Positions 1-16,659 of a DNA stretch of 64,000 nt are shown in pieces. The notes below the pieces were generated by a model, which did no database searches, had not been told where the DNA came from, and was given only the letters and a program-made list of their open reading frames with translations. The position numbers and the translations under genes were made by a program. The DNA is from Tethya wilhelma (lineage: Eukaryota > Porifera > Demospongiae > Tethyida > Tethyidae): positions 1,012,825 through 1,076,824 of the forward strand of contig CAXIPT010000013.1 in the NCBI GenBank assembly GCA_964030475.1. The letters are read 5' to 3'. Positions within the stretch are counted from its first letter, which is position 1. Every line of letters begins with the position of its first letter.

Positions 1-1
1 T

Positions 2-1186
2 CACAACCCAGAATGGGGACACTTCTCTCGGCAGTACATCTACTCATTCTACTGGTCCACTCTCACACTGACTACCATTGGAGAACTTCCTGAACCACAA
101 ACCAACATAGAGTATGCCTTTGTAACAACTGACTATCTCATTGGGATACTCATGTTTGCCACCCTGGTTGGAAACGTTGGCAGCATCATATCAAACACAC
201 AGAAGAATCGAACCAAGTTTCAGCACAGAATGGACAGCATCAAGACGTACATGAACTTCACCAAAGTTCCAAACAACTTGCAAGAGCGTGTGATCAAGTG
301 GTTTGACTATCTTTGGACTCATGGTCACCCAATGGATGACCAGCACGTGCTGGATGCACTGCCAGACAAGCTGAAGGCTGAGATTGGTCTTCACGTTCAT
401 TTTGAGACACTAAAGAAAGTGAACTTCTTCGAGGAATGTGAGCCAGGCTTGTTGTGGGAGCTAGTGCTGAGGCTGCGGACACAGATCTACTCGCCTGGCG
501 AGTATGTGTGCAGGAAGGGAGATGTGGGTAGGGAAATGTACATTGTGAACAATGGACGTCTGGACGTGCTGGCAGAAGAAGGAGGGGCTGTTCTAAAGGA
601 GCTATCTCACGGAGATTACTTTGGAGAGATCAGTGTGTTGAATCTAGGCATTGGAAAACACCAAAGAAGAAGAACAGCATTTGTGAGATCAGTTGGCTAC
701 TCCTCTCTCCTGTGCCTGCTGCAGAACGACCTTTTGGATGTGTTAAATGACTACCCCAAAGCTAGAGAGGTGCTAGTGCAGAAGGCCATGAAGCAGCTTG
801 AAAACCACCGGCCAGACATAGCTGACGAGATTGCCGGTGAGGAGCACCCTGAGGAAGCCACTGAGCAGAGGAGAGAATCCTTTAACTCAACGTGCTCTGA
901 ACAAGAGTGGTCTGAGCGAAATGGAAATGCTAGGAAGTGGTCCCAAGACTCAATCCAGGAGTGGGAGTCCGTGCAGGAGTCCTCCCTGGTGGTCCCTCCT
1001 ATACAAGTGAACACAATGGCTGACCAGCTGATCGACGTCCATGTTCGACTCACGGAAATAGAAACACTCGTCAAACAAGTTTTAAGAGAAATCAAGGGGT
1101 CAAAGGTTACAAACGAACCTGCTGCCAAAACTAATACTCTTTATTCAATTAAAGAAAGGATCAGAAAAATGTCGTCACAAATTTAA
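2..1186 (+). CDS. Cyclic-nucleotide-gated cation channel, C-terminal part (5' truncated by window)
   Basis: One open exon runs from the window edge to a TAA at 1184-1186 (about 394 residues). It starts in the pore: HNPEWGHFSRQYIYSFYWST, then the selectivity region TTIGELPEP, in which the Glu of CNG filters is kept. S6 follows (YLIGILMFATLVGNVGSIIS), then the C-linker (KVPNNLQERVIKWFDYLW) and a cyclic-nucleotide-binding domain (SPGEYVCRKGDVGREMYIV ... HGDYFGEISVLNL ... RRTAFVRSVGYS). Near the end ADQLIDVHVRLTEIETLVKQ resembles the C-terminal leucine zipper that sets CNGA stoichiometry. The family conducts Na/Ca on cGMP or cAMP binding at the plasma membrane. The binding-domain wording is closer to vertebrate CNGA than to HCN. 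S1-S5 and the promoter lie outside the window. Confidence 0.93.
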   Translation, partial: HNPEWGHFSRQYIYSFYWSTLTLTTIGELPEPQTNIEYAFVTTDYLIGILMFATLVGNVGSIISNTQKNRTKFQHRMDSIKTYMNFTKVPNNLQERVIKWFDYLWTHGHPMDDQHVLDALPDKLKAEIGLHVHFETLKKVNFFEECEPGLLWELVLRLRTQIYSPGEYVCRKGDVGREMYIVNNGRLDVLAEEGGAVLKELSHGDYFGEISVLNLGIGKHQRRRTAFVRSVGYSSLLCLLQNDLLDVLNDYPKAREVLVQKAMKQLENHRPDIADEIAGEEHPEEATEQRRESFNSTCSEQEWSERNGNARKWSQDSIQEWESVQESSLVVPPIQVNTMADQLIDVHVRLTEIETLVKQVLREIKGSKVTNEPAAKTNTLYSIKERIRKMSSQI

Positions 1187-1273
1187 CAACTGGCAATAAT
1201 TATAGTAATTAATTAATGTGGTTTGTGGAACAGTTACATTGGCATGTCATATCATTGCTATAATTAATGTTGA

Positions 1274-1279
1274 AATAAA
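1274..1279 (+). terminator. Polyadenylation signal of the CNG channel gene
   Basis: AATAAA lies 88 bases after the channel stop codon. It is the first canonical signal downstream on this strand. Confidence 0.6.
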
Positions 1280-1339
1280 GTAATTTTAGTGCTGACGTGT
1301 AATTATTATAACCTGCTATTGTCAGTCAGTCCACATTGG

Positions 1340-1765
1340 TCATGAAGAAGTAGACAGCCTTCCTTTAAACCTCTTCCTAGCACTGCACAGGTAGTGTGTG
1401 TGTGTGTGTGTGTGTGTTTACAAGTCAAAATAAACAGCAGATGACACGGTCCATTGCCCAATGCATTAAAGCGTGTCCATTTGACAGAGAGAAGAGAAAA
1501 TTCACACTGTCTACTCAAGTCATGAATACAATTATGGTTGGATTCCACAGCATAGCTGTGACAGATGGCATCATTAGTGTTTCCTCCTTCCACCATCCTC
1601 ACCTACCTCACGCTGCAGGGAGAGGCACAGCTGGAGCACGAGACACTGTTCCTAGGGACACTCTTGAAGCAACCAGGGCACTGCTTGAATGACTTGCCAG
1701 ACTTCAACCTGGACTTCTTAGAAACTGCACGCATTGGCTTCACTGGATCACTGTGTGTGTGTGTG

Positions 1766-1813
<48 letters not shown>

Positions 1814-2896
1814 TGAGGCAAAGCCATTCTGAATAGAAATGAATAGAAATTGGTAACAATATCCTGTAATATAAACAATGATAAGAGCCTAGTTAATCAG
1901 GCAAATTCCATAAATGTATTCAGGAATGTATTTCTAATTGTATCTACATTTGTAGTAATGACATATAAGCTGAAGGATACACCTAAGACTGAAAGTCTGC
2001 CATTAGTTGTGATATGCATACCACAACAGCTACCATATATACCTTTGTGAGGAGTGTGGGTGTTCTACCTGAGAGAGGCTGGTATGAGCAAGAGAGGGAG
2101 GGATGGCTGCCAGACCCACGACTGACCTCCTAGCATTCACCTCTGCCAGCAGCTGAGAGTAGTCGGCCAAAGGGGCAGCTAGGGAGCACACTCGTACCTC
2201 ACTCTCCAGCCTCCTTGAGAGATCAGTGAGCTAGTGGATTATTATAATGGAATGATGGTTGATAGTCTATACACCATAATATTATAGCAGGACATTTTAG
2301 AAGGGTTCAAATTTTTGCAATTTTCAGTTACAATCTGATCGCAATAAAAAGAACTGCACAATTTTAAACACGTACACTTGCAATAATGCTTCCAGCTAAT
2401 TTATCATGATCAACGTTATGCAAAAATTTGAATTGTGAAAATCTGACTTCTTGCTGAAATGACCAATAACGTGAAAATTTGGACCAGCAAAAACACCCTG
2501 CTATAGTAACATGGTAGTGGGTAGGCTCACCTGGTGCTGGTCCGTGTCTATCTGGTGTATCCTCTCCACCAGCCTCTCCCGCTCCGCCCTCAGGGCCTCT
2601 CTCTCAGTAGAACTCTCCACCAACGTACGCACACATGCTGTGTAGTTGTCATAGCAACGCTGCACCTGGCACTCTATACGATGCAAGGTACGCTGCTCAT
2701 CCCTAGTGAGTGAGATAGAGCCAGATGAACACACACACATATCTCCAGTTATTAAAGGTTTGTATTGTATTTCTACATAATTTTATTACGTCATAGTTGT
2801 TCTGTATTATACTTACTTCAGTTCCTTGAGGGACTTGAGCCTCTCCATACACAGCAGCTCCTCATCGCCTCCTGTTTCACTGGAACCAGTAGACAT
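1340..2896 (-). CDS. ZC4H2: ZC4H2-like coiled-coil and zinc-ribbon protein
   Basis: Five exons on the minus strand join in phase: 2896-2817 (MSTGSSETGGDEELLCMERL...), about 2690-2532 (DEQRTLHRIECQ...DTDQHQ), about 2224-2053 (LTDLSRRLESEV...SSQ), about 1750-1603 and about 1371-1340. The product is about 210 residues: an acidic coiled coil, then CPGCFKSVPRNSVSCSSC and a basic tail. The order matches ZC4H2, whose vertebrate members stabilise RNF220 and act in neural development: ELLCMERLKSLKE resembles EIMCKLESIKE, and YSQLLAEVNARRSVVGL resembles the YKPLKEHVDALRMTLGL stretch. The four cysteines are present, but the two histidines of the C4H2 finger read as Phe and Pro. The third-to-fourth exon junction was chosen for phase and is the least certain. 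The gene is head-to-head with MSH2. Confidence 0.68.
1394..1418. repeat. (TG)n microsatellite
   Basis: About twelve TG units lie just upstream, in minus-strand sense, of the last ZC4H2-like exon, next to its 3' splice site. Confidence 0.85.
1753..1811. repeat. (GT)n microsatellite
   Basis: About 29 GT units with one GC interruption abut the acceptor of the zinc-ribbon exon of the ZC4H2-like gene. Confidence 0.9.
2279..2509. mobile_element. Probable MITE with TATAGCAGG ends
   Basis: The left end reads ATTATAGCAGGACATTTT and the right end reads CACCCTGCTATAGTAAC, so TATAGCAGG is inverted at both ends of a 230-bp AT-rich block. It sits in an intron of the ZC4H2-like gene. The ends resemble those of the elements at 6306 and 22148. 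No coding capacity was seen. Confidence 0.5.
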
Positions 2897-3026
2897 CGGC
2901 TGGAAATGTCAAGGCAAGAGAGATCAGTGTACCTGTTGGGATGTGGTCGTCAATAATAGCTGCTAATAGGGGGGAATCCCTTTGGCGCCGATTTCGCGGG
3001 AACTTTCATCCATCATCAGATATATC
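2897..3026. promoter_or_regulatory. Bidirectional promoter ZC4H2-like / MSH2 with two E2F-type sites
   Basis: Only 130 bases separate the two start codons. TTTGGCGCC at 2981-2989 and TTTCGCGGG at 2992-3000 both fit the E2F consensus. They lie 27-46 bases before the MSH2 start. S-phase control of MSH2 by E2F is known in vertebrates; its use here is inferred. Confidence 0.6.
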
Positions 3027-8134
<5,108 letters not shown>

Positions 8135-8446
8135 CTCTTTGGCTGATAGAGACCATAATATTATAATCACTGATTGATCTGCAGCTCACTCATTTATCAT
8201 TAACAACAATCTACCAACATTTGATCTAAACATTTGATATCATTGATCTTTACATTGCATATGTGCAACTCTTGAGGGATATAATTATAGTCGATTTGCA
8301 TACAGTAAGAGATTAGAATATCTGAATTGGATTGAACAACAACTAAAATAGAAGAGAGAGTTGACATGTAAACAGTGCACGTGGCTACACAATCTGAAAT
8401 CCTTCAGACCAAGACCATGATATTAACAGCTGCTAATGATGATGGC
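8135..8446. other. Intergenic spacer between converging MSH2 and LEM-TIR genes
   Basis: This is AT-rich 3' flanking sequence between two genes that end towards each other. I see no open frame, clear repeat or canonical AATAAA on the plus strand. Confidence 0.5.
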
Positions 8447-9387
<941 letters not shown>

Positions 9388-11468
9388 ATGGGCCAGGATT
9401 CTTCCAAACTGAGCCAGCTAAGACGAGCGATACGAGAGAACGACCCGCGGCTGACAGAGGTGGAGCTAGAAGGGCTGCAGCTGACGGACAAGGCAGTCAG
9501 GAAGCTGCTGGAGTCTCTCAGGAGAAACAGGTCAGATCAATGAGTAAAGTTTGTAAACAGTCTGTGTGTGTATGGTAGAACACATTATCAATCAATTATC
9601 AGATGGTTCTAAAATAGCTCGAGATCCTAGCTACTCAGTGGCGTGTCAGCATGATTGCACAGACTTCATCCAATAAACATGATCCAATCCAATAATAGTC
9701 TGTGTTTGCTGTGACAGTATTACTGCTAATGCATTCACTGAGTGTTTGTGGCATGTGCAGTGCATTAGTTCACCAACAATTACCAGCATTGCTAGCATGC
9801 TAACATGAAGACAAACTATCCAAGTACTTTAATACATTGGAATTAAATGCTGCAGTGTTGTCCAGCAGTTGAGTCTTCCTGGGTGTGCCATCCATCCACC
9901 TGGTCTACAGCACATCACTGACCTGCTCTGCGATGAATCCATCACTTGTAATATCTGCAAGTTAAACCTCTCAGACAATGAAAATGTAAGCAATAATAAC
10001 TATTGTTGTGTTGTTGGTGTAACTTGAATGGTTGTGTCTGCAGATTGGTCCCCTGGGAGCTCAGAGTCTTGCAAGAGTATTGGAAACAAATAAAGTATTA
10101 GAACATCTTTCTCTCAATAACTGTGACATTGGAGATGATGGTGTTGACTCCATTGCAAGTGGTAGGAGCTAGCTGTAACTAGTTAGTGCAGTGTGGGTGT
10201 TATTATCTTATATAAAAAATAAAATTATTATATAATTTTACATTCACAGCTCTCTGTAGGAACCGTACTCTGTTGACCCTTGAGCTGGGTACCAATTCAC
10301 TGACAGATATCAGTGCCCAGTATCTTGGAGATACCCTCAAACTCAATTTCAAATTGGAAGGTCTGTCTCTCTGGCAGAATGACATTGGACCTCAGGGAGC
10401 CCAGCGTCTTGCTGAAGGTCTTCAGAGCAACAAGTCCCTGCTGTGGTTGGGCCTAGGTAGCAACAGGATTGGTACGGATGGTGTGTGGGCACTGTGCGAG
10501 GGTCTCAAGACAAACATCTCTCTTCTCTGGCTGGGCCTCGGAGGCAACGAGCTAGGAGATAGAGGAGCACTGCACCTCGCTAAACTATTACAAGGTATGT
10601 ACTGTATGTATACTGTTGTACAATTCACCCAGCAGCTTATGTATAGCGTGATCCATGAATTAATGTTGGCTAGGAAGCTATAATGTATTGGCCATGAGGT
10701 ACTAGCAAATGTATTAGCATGAGGTAATGAGTCAACTGGGCTCGATTGTTTAAACAACAGCATGTTTTAATGGAACATTAATTTCCAATACTCCCAGGAA
10801 ATCAGTGCAAACTCCAGTCCGTGGGTCTTGGTGGTAATGATATTCACGATGAGGGAGCTGTTCATTTAGCTGGAGCTCTCAAAGTCAACACTCAGCTCCG
10901 ATCGCTGGGCCTGGGGGGCAACCAGATATCAGACGATGGAGGAAGAGAGATTGCTGAGATGTTGAAGCACAACCACTGTGTGCGTAAACTGTTGTTGTCC
11001 AGTAACTTGTTAGGAGACAGTGCACTGGAGTACATCGCTGAGGCACTGCGTGTCAATTCTGGTCTTGAGATGTTGCTGATAGCAGACAACCCATTTGGAG
11101 ATGAGGGAGGGAAGCAGCTGGCTATGACCCTCTGTGGTAACAACCAGTCTCTTAAAGTGCTGGACATCCACGGGACAAGGATGAGCAGAGAAGGAGAGAG
11201 AGAGGTACCCTCATTGTGTAGGCCATCGTACAATGATTCATTGTTGTTTGCTGTGTCCACACCTCAGGTAGTGGAGAGCCTTCATCACTACAGTACCCTG
11301 ACGAAGCTGGGTTCAGCCTACGGGTCCAGATCCACTCAGCAAGCAATGACAGAGGCTCAGAGCAGAGCAAGGAAGCAAGCCAGACAACAGCAAGAGAGAC
11401 GTTTCCATCAGCAGGCAGGAATAAACTCACAACTAGTGTCCCAGTTATCACCTTCCCATCTCTACTAA
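9388..11468 (+). CDS. Leucine-rich-repeat protein of NLR/ribonuclease-inhibitor type, probably N-myristoylated
   Basis: Exons begin at 9388 (MGQDSSKLSQLRRAIREND), about 9856, 10044, 10251, 10799 and 11269, joined by GT-AG; the stop is at 11466-11468. The N-terminus MGQDSSKL fits the N-myristoylation pattern (Gly2, Ser6, Lys7). The rest is at least eleven 28-residue LRRs of the alternating type seen in NLR proteins: LLWLGLGSNRIGTDGVWALCEGL, then LGLGGNELGDRGALHLAKLL, VGLGGNDIHDEGAVHLAGAL and so on. A basic Gln/Arg-rich tail (RARKQARQQQERR) ends the protein. There is no NACHT, CARD or death domain, so it is an LRR-only protein, perhaps a scaffold at a membrane. The orthologue is not recognised. 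It may be co-regulated with LEM-TIR. Confidence 0.87.
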
Positions 11469-11870
11469 TTATTATACCCCTCCCCTTCAATTAATGATTA
11501 TTATCTCTTTCTATGATTGTTTTATGTATCAGAGGTTGTTGCGTTACACATGCTGGCAAGAATATAACTGTATTTTTGTTTTCATTTTTACAACACATAT
11601 ATATGTATATATAATTATTAATAATAATAATATTATTATTAATTTTAGATTTTGTACTGTAAATTAAAATTAATACTCTGTGTACACTAGTCTTGTGTGT
11701 GCATGTGTGCCAATGCTACAGCAGCAGTTCATTGAGTAAGTCCCCAGCTGGTGGTAGGTATATAGTCTTCACTGAGATTCAATGACTGTTGGGGACACGT
11801 AACACAACCTGAAGGTTTAAGGTCAACCCCTAGTAATTATGAACATTAATTAATGGTCAATTTAAATGAC
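11469..11870. other. AT-rich spacer between converging LRR and HGD genes
   Basis: It contains short TA-rich and TAATAATAATAATATTATTATTA palindromic stretches near 11618-11642. No gene is seen. Confidence 0.5.
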
Positions 11871-13183
11871 TTACGAAGATTTCTCTGGCTTCTTTGACAG
11901 GTCAAAGTTTTTTTTGAGCGTTTGCCAGCATTCAAAGTAGGCGTGGTCTAATTTCTGACAAGTTTTCTCCGCCCATTCAGTGACAGCCATGCTCAACGAA
12001 CTCTCAAACATGAATGCCTATAATGATGATGTCATCAATAAGATCATGTGATCCAACAGCCAGCAGCAGGTGTACCTGTGTGCCATCCAGTTTGACTGGT
12101 TCTAGTTTGGCAGCAGAGGCCTTGTCGAAGGCCTGCCCATCGGGACCATGGGGGGTCATCATGCTGTGGAGAGTGGCACCCCCCGGCATAAAGCCAGTCT
12201 CCTTCGCCTCATACTTCCCATAGATCAGGCCCATGAATTCACTCATACAATTACCTAATCATTACATCACTAATAATCCAAGCATATTATTAGAGTGATT
12301 AGCAGTAATTACTCACGGTGATACCAAGGTGGTCTGAAGGTGTGCTCCTGCACACACCAGCGAGGAGGAAAGATAACAAAGTCAGCAATGGCGACGCCTG
12401 GCTTAACCCCTGGACACGTGAGGACAGTGAAGATGGAAGGATCCTGTAGAGAAATGGTGTAGCCATTAGATCAGAGAACAGCATGTGGAGAGAGATACAG
12501 CAGGACTTACACAGTGGTCAAACAAGACAGCGTTGACAACCATGAATTTACTCAGGTCGTACTTGTAGGGGTAGTAGTTTCCATGCCACGCCACCACATC
12601 AAATGGGGAGTGCCCCTGGACATTAAAATGAATGAGAGAATTGATGCACTCGACATTAATTTTAATGAGAGAACAGCATATAGTGTGCAGTTATTTTGCT
12701 AACAGCAGTGCAATACATCAGCTCAGTAACAGTGGATCAATGTCTGACCTGAGAGGCTTTGAACAAGGATCCCTGGAACTTGTTGTAGACAGTGTAAGGG
12801 ACTTCCTTGTCTTCGTACCAGGCCACTGGTGAGAGGAAGTCCCTGGGATTAGCCAACCCATTAGCACCTGGACACAACAGCTTCAGAGTTAGCCAATACA
12901 CACACAAACACATTGTTGAAATGTACGAGGCAGGAAAAACAGTTCCTGTACTGATCTCAATGTGTGCTGTTCTTAAACCTCATTCACTGTTTGGTCTCTG
13001 CCAGTGAGTGGCGCCATCTCCATGGCAACAACTACCAGAGGAGAGACCAGAGGACACACATAACAGCCCACCACCTACCAATTGGACCGAGGTTGGGCAG
13101 CTGGAAATGATTATCAAAAACTTCTAGGATGTACCCCCTTGTAGGTCCACTGACACTCACTCTGAACCTCTGACCTTGCTGTG

Positions 13184-13238
<55 letters not shown>

Positions 13239-14131
13239 TTGCTCAAATCACCATTACCATTAGACAACTTACCTGGATGACCACAATCTCGTTGGGCTTC
13301 ACATACAGCTGACCGAACTCTGTGAAGATGTGCAGGTCACCTTGCTGGGGAACTGGAGGTACAAACATCAATCACTAATGATTGCAGGGACTACCCCATG
13401 TGGCGTACCAATCAGCATGTCCCCATCAGAGTTATAGAAGCACCTGTTGTCCATAGACTTGGTGCAGCCATACACATGCACTGCCACACCACTCCTGGTC
13501 TTGGGATCACCAGCTCCACAGACTGTACGAAGCCCCTATAATGATGTAATTATGACATCATGCCAATCACTGTAGCAACACAGTAGTAAAATATATACCT
13601 CAATGAAGTCAGCATCGTCAGGAATGTCAAATGGCATCCAACGAAACTAGAAGATAGACACACACACACACACACACTCACATTGATGAATATAAGAATG
13701 CACACACAGAGAGGGTGAGAGGGAGTACCTGGTTGGGATTAGGGGGCCATTGATTGAAGTCATTAGTGAAGGAGTCGACCTTTGCACTCGCAAAGGGTTT
13801 ATGGAACACGGATGGTCTAATGCGATAGAGCCAGCTCCTGAAGTTGGAGCCTCTGGGAGCAGTAAATGCAGTACCTGACAGCTGCTCCGCGTAGAGCCCA
13901 TAGGGACACTCCTGTGGGTTGTTCTAGAGGCAGAGAGAGAGCAGCAATGGCACACCAAGGTATCACTGACATTAAAAGTAGGCACTGACTGACCTGGCCA
14001 ATGGGGAGTGCTCCTGGCAGGGCCTCTGATGACACCTCACTGGCAAACCCAGGATGATACTAGGAGAGAGAGAGAATAGATGGATTGATTTCACACGCTG
14101 TGATCACAGAATGGCTTACTTTTAACTTCAT
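11871..14131 (-). CDS. HGD: Homogentisate 1,2-dioxygenase
   Basis: About a dozen exons encode a complete HGD, the iron enzyme that opens the homogentisate ring in tyrosine catabolism. The first exon is tiny: ATG AAG TTA AAA at 14131-14120 joins [19 protein letters not shown], matching the family start LKYISGFGNE. Recognisable blocks follow: [114 protein letters not shown] and the last exon [17 protein letters not shown]. His residues of WHGNY and YH and the Glu of SEFMGLIYG lie where iron ligands are expected. A (GA)n tract at 13190-13231 forms one polypyrimidine tract in minus-strand sense. Confidence 0.95.
13190..13231. repeat. (GA)n microsatellite at an HGD 3' splice site
   Basis: Read on the gene strand this is (TC)n running into CTTTCTTTCACAG, the acceptor before the exon encoding QGQRFRVS. 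Confidence 0.85.
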
Positions 14132-14217
14132 TGATGCAGATTGGTTTCTTCAAAGGTCATAAGGTCACAATAATAGGCGTGGCGGAGGAGTGTTCAATAT
14201 CATGTGACAAAATCGCA

Positions 14218-14228
14218 TTACGTCATAA
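14218..14228. promoter_or_regulatory. CRE/ATF-like TTACGTCATAA upstream of HGD
   Basis: It lies 87 bases upstream of the HGD start, in the 112-bp gap to the prefoldin gene, so it is the only sizeable promoter space HGD has. Confidence 0.35.
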
Positions 14229-14243
14229 TAATGTCTCAGTTAG

Positions 14244-15021
14244 CTAGCTAGATGTTTTCTCTTTCTTCCTCTGCTGGACGTCCCAGTTGTACACCCTGGC
14301 CATGTTCACCTCCAGAGTGGTGATCTGGTCCTTGCACTTGTCCAGGTCCTTCTGAGCTGACTCTAGTGAACTATTGGCAGAGCGAGAGTTCTTTTCAAGG
14401 AGTTCTAGTGCCTCGTCTATAGGGTACTCCAGCATCACATTGGCCTGCGCACAGACAACCCACTGTGAAATCAATGTTACTGGTGGTGCTGTATTGACTT
14501 ACTCCTAGCCACAGTAGCACTGTGTCAGTGGGAGGGATTTCAGCCTGGGCGTACACACTGTCCGAGAGCATGAAGTGAGAGGAGAGGACTTCGTCTGAAC
14601 CCTGAACCATCGTCAATTAGCATCACTAATGAGTAGGGACAGAACTTTACATGCTTACTTGTTTTGATTTGAGAAACTTGGCCATGTTGAGTGTCTTCGT
14701 CATCTCTGGTATCTGGACTCTCAGCCTGCATGGAGGGAGACAGTATAAGCCACCTTACATAGTGACTCCTTCAAGCTAACCTGTTTCTTTTGGCCATCAA
14801 GTTGACTTCCATGAACTTATATTTCTTGTATAAGTCGTCAAATTTCTTCAGCACTACTTCAGCTGATGTATTTCCAGGTTCTGTCATGTACTTGTCGACA
14901 TCATCCTAATAATGGGATTGGAGATTTAATGAGAGCTTAAAGACATCATTATTAGTTCACTCACAACAAACACAGCCTCTGGAATACCAGCACTTGCACC
15001 CTCCTTGCTCTGCACTGCCAT
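14244..15021 (-). CDS. VBP1: Prefoldin subunit 3 (VBP1)
   Basis: Five exons encode about 180 residues: MAVQSKEGASAGIPEAVFV, DDVDKYMTEPGNTSAEVVLK and KYKFMEVNLMAKRN, LRVQIPEMTKTLNMAKFLKS, ADN-like SDSVYAQAEIPPTDTVLLWL, and ANVMLEYPIDEALELLEKN ending EVNMARVYNWDVQQRKKEK. This matches alpha-class prefoldin 3 along its full length, including the two coiled coils around the beta hairpin. Prefoldin hands nascent actin and tubulin to the CCT chaperonin in the cytosol. It diverges from the aldo-keto reductase gene across 110 bases. Confidence 0.94.
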
Positions 15022-15131
15022 TTTACATAGAAATGGTAAAAGGTCGTCATTGCGCATGCGCATTATCATCTCGCGTATTTCGCTAATTTCGCTGCCGACC
15101 ATTTCCAGTTGTCCTTACAAACAACCCCAAA
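15022..15131. promoter_or_regulatory. Bidirectional promoter VBP1 / AKR with an NRF1 palindrome
   Basis: TGCGCATGCGCA at 15051-15062 is a perfect NRF1 (nuclear respiratory factor 1) site in the middle of the 110-bp gap. There is no TATA box, in keeping with a housekeeping bidirectional promoter. Confidence 0.6.
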
Positions 15132-16389
15132 ATGGCGGCTCAACCTGTTGCTAAGCTTCCTACTGGTGCTCTCATCCCGCTGATCGGCCTGGGGACGTGG
15201 AAGAGCAAGCCTGGCGAGGTAAAGAATGCCGTGAAGCTTGCACTTCAAGTTGGCTACCGCCACATTGACTGTGCCGCCGCCTACGGCAACGAGGGGGAGG
15301 TGGGGCAGGCTCTGAGCGAGGTGTTCGCAGAGGGAAAGATCAAAAGAGAAGATATCTTCCTAACCTCCAAGCTGTGGAACACTAAACACAGGTGAACACA
15401 CTAACAGGCAATCAATATTAATAAATGTGCGCTTATGATGACCACTACCAGGTCATTTTCAATTAATTTTCTCTCCTATACATCCAGGCCTGAAGATGTT
15501 CGTCCATCCCTGGTGAAGACACTGGCAGATCTTCAAGTGGACTATATTGACTTGTATCTGGTGCACTGGCCCATCCCCTTTGAGCCGGGGGAGATCAAGA
15601 TGCCTAAGAACCCCGATGGGACGATGAGATATGGAGACACACACTACTGTGATACTTGGGTTGCCATGGAAACACTAGTGGATGAGGGACTAGCTAGGCA
15701 CATTGGTCTGTCTAACTTCAACAGCCAGCAAGTGACTGAAGTAAGAGAGAGAGAATGTGTGCACTAACTCTTGATGATATGATGTCTTCTATTGTTGCAT
15801 TAGGTGTTTGCAAGGAGCCGTGTGAAGCCCGCTGCCTTGCAGTGCGAGAGCCATCCCTATCTCATACAGAAGGAGCTCATAACTCACATTCAGCAGTACA
15901 GCATGGTGTTTGAGGCGTACAGCCCGCTGGGCTCCCCCGACAGACCCTGGGCCAAACCTGGAGAGCCATCCCTGCTCGAAGACCCAAAGATTGTGGAGAT
16001 TGGGAAGAAGTATGGCAAGTCAGCTGCACAGGTGCTCATCCGGTTCCAGGTGGAGCGTGGCGTGGCTGTGCTGCCAAAGAGTGTCACTCCAGAAAGAATC
16101 AGAGCCAACTTTGATGTGAGCATAATAATTATAGACTGACATTGTAAGATCATGTATGATCTGATAGTGGGCCTTGCATATATTAATTGTACTAGGTGTT
16201 GGACTTAATAATAATATAATATATGTTTTGCATTAGGTGATGGACTTCAGTCTGACTCAGGATGAGATGGCTGTCCTGGAGTCTTTCAACCGCCCCTGGA
16301 GGGCCTGCCTGCCTAAGATCACTGTAGGAGGAGTGGACGTACCTCGAGATAAAGATGCTCCCTTTTATCCCTTCAGTATTCCTTTTTAA
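15132..16389 (+). CDS. Aldo-keto reductase, AKR1A-like (NADP-dependent alcohol dehydrogenase)
   Basis: Four exons encode about 325 residues. AKR signature parts are all present: [30 protein letters not shown] (Asp and Tyr of the catalytic tetrad), LTSKLWNT (Lys), [11 protein letters not shown] (His), [33 protein letters not shown] and [10 protein letters not shown]. The last exon ends [20 protein letters not shown] with FYPFSIPF. The ending and the PLGSPDRPW loop are closest to AKR1A1, which reduces aldehydes such as glucuronate in the cytosol. Its poly(A) signal at 16606-16611 sits only 49 bases before the WDR3 start codon. Confidence 0.92.
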
Positions 16390-16593
16390 AGACAATCTAG
16401 TGAACACGTTTTTAGGTAATTGTTTGAGTTTTGAGTGCACTTTCTGACGCAGGTATTATATTTGTATGAGGTGTTGTGTTACTAGTGATTGACAGTGTTA
16501 ATTATTAATCTTTAAGCATGTAATAATGCATTAATTTCATATTTACCTCTCTGCATGTTTGCTTAGTCAGCAGCCGAGTCAGCAGACCTATAA

Positions 16594-16611
16594 TGCTGAG
16601 TCAGCAATAAA
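16594..16611 (+). promoter_or_regulatory. Perfect T-MARE overlapping the AKR poly(A) signal, upstream of WDR3
   Basis: TGCTGAGTCAGCA (16594-16606) is an exact MAF/NRF2-type recognition element and runs into AATAAA (16606-16611). Two further GTCAGCA half-sites lie at about 16566-16585. The block could serve the 3' end of AKR, the WDR3 promoter, or both. Confidence 0.55.
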
Positions 16612-16659
16612 GTCGACCTTTGAACTTTGCACTTGGCGATTTTTACCATATGTTTTACC

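Noticed and set aside
1306..2050. Plus-strand frames such as those at 1396, 1565 and 1850
   Set aside because: They lack splice context or homology; the region is better explained by minus-strand exons of the ZC4H2-like gene.
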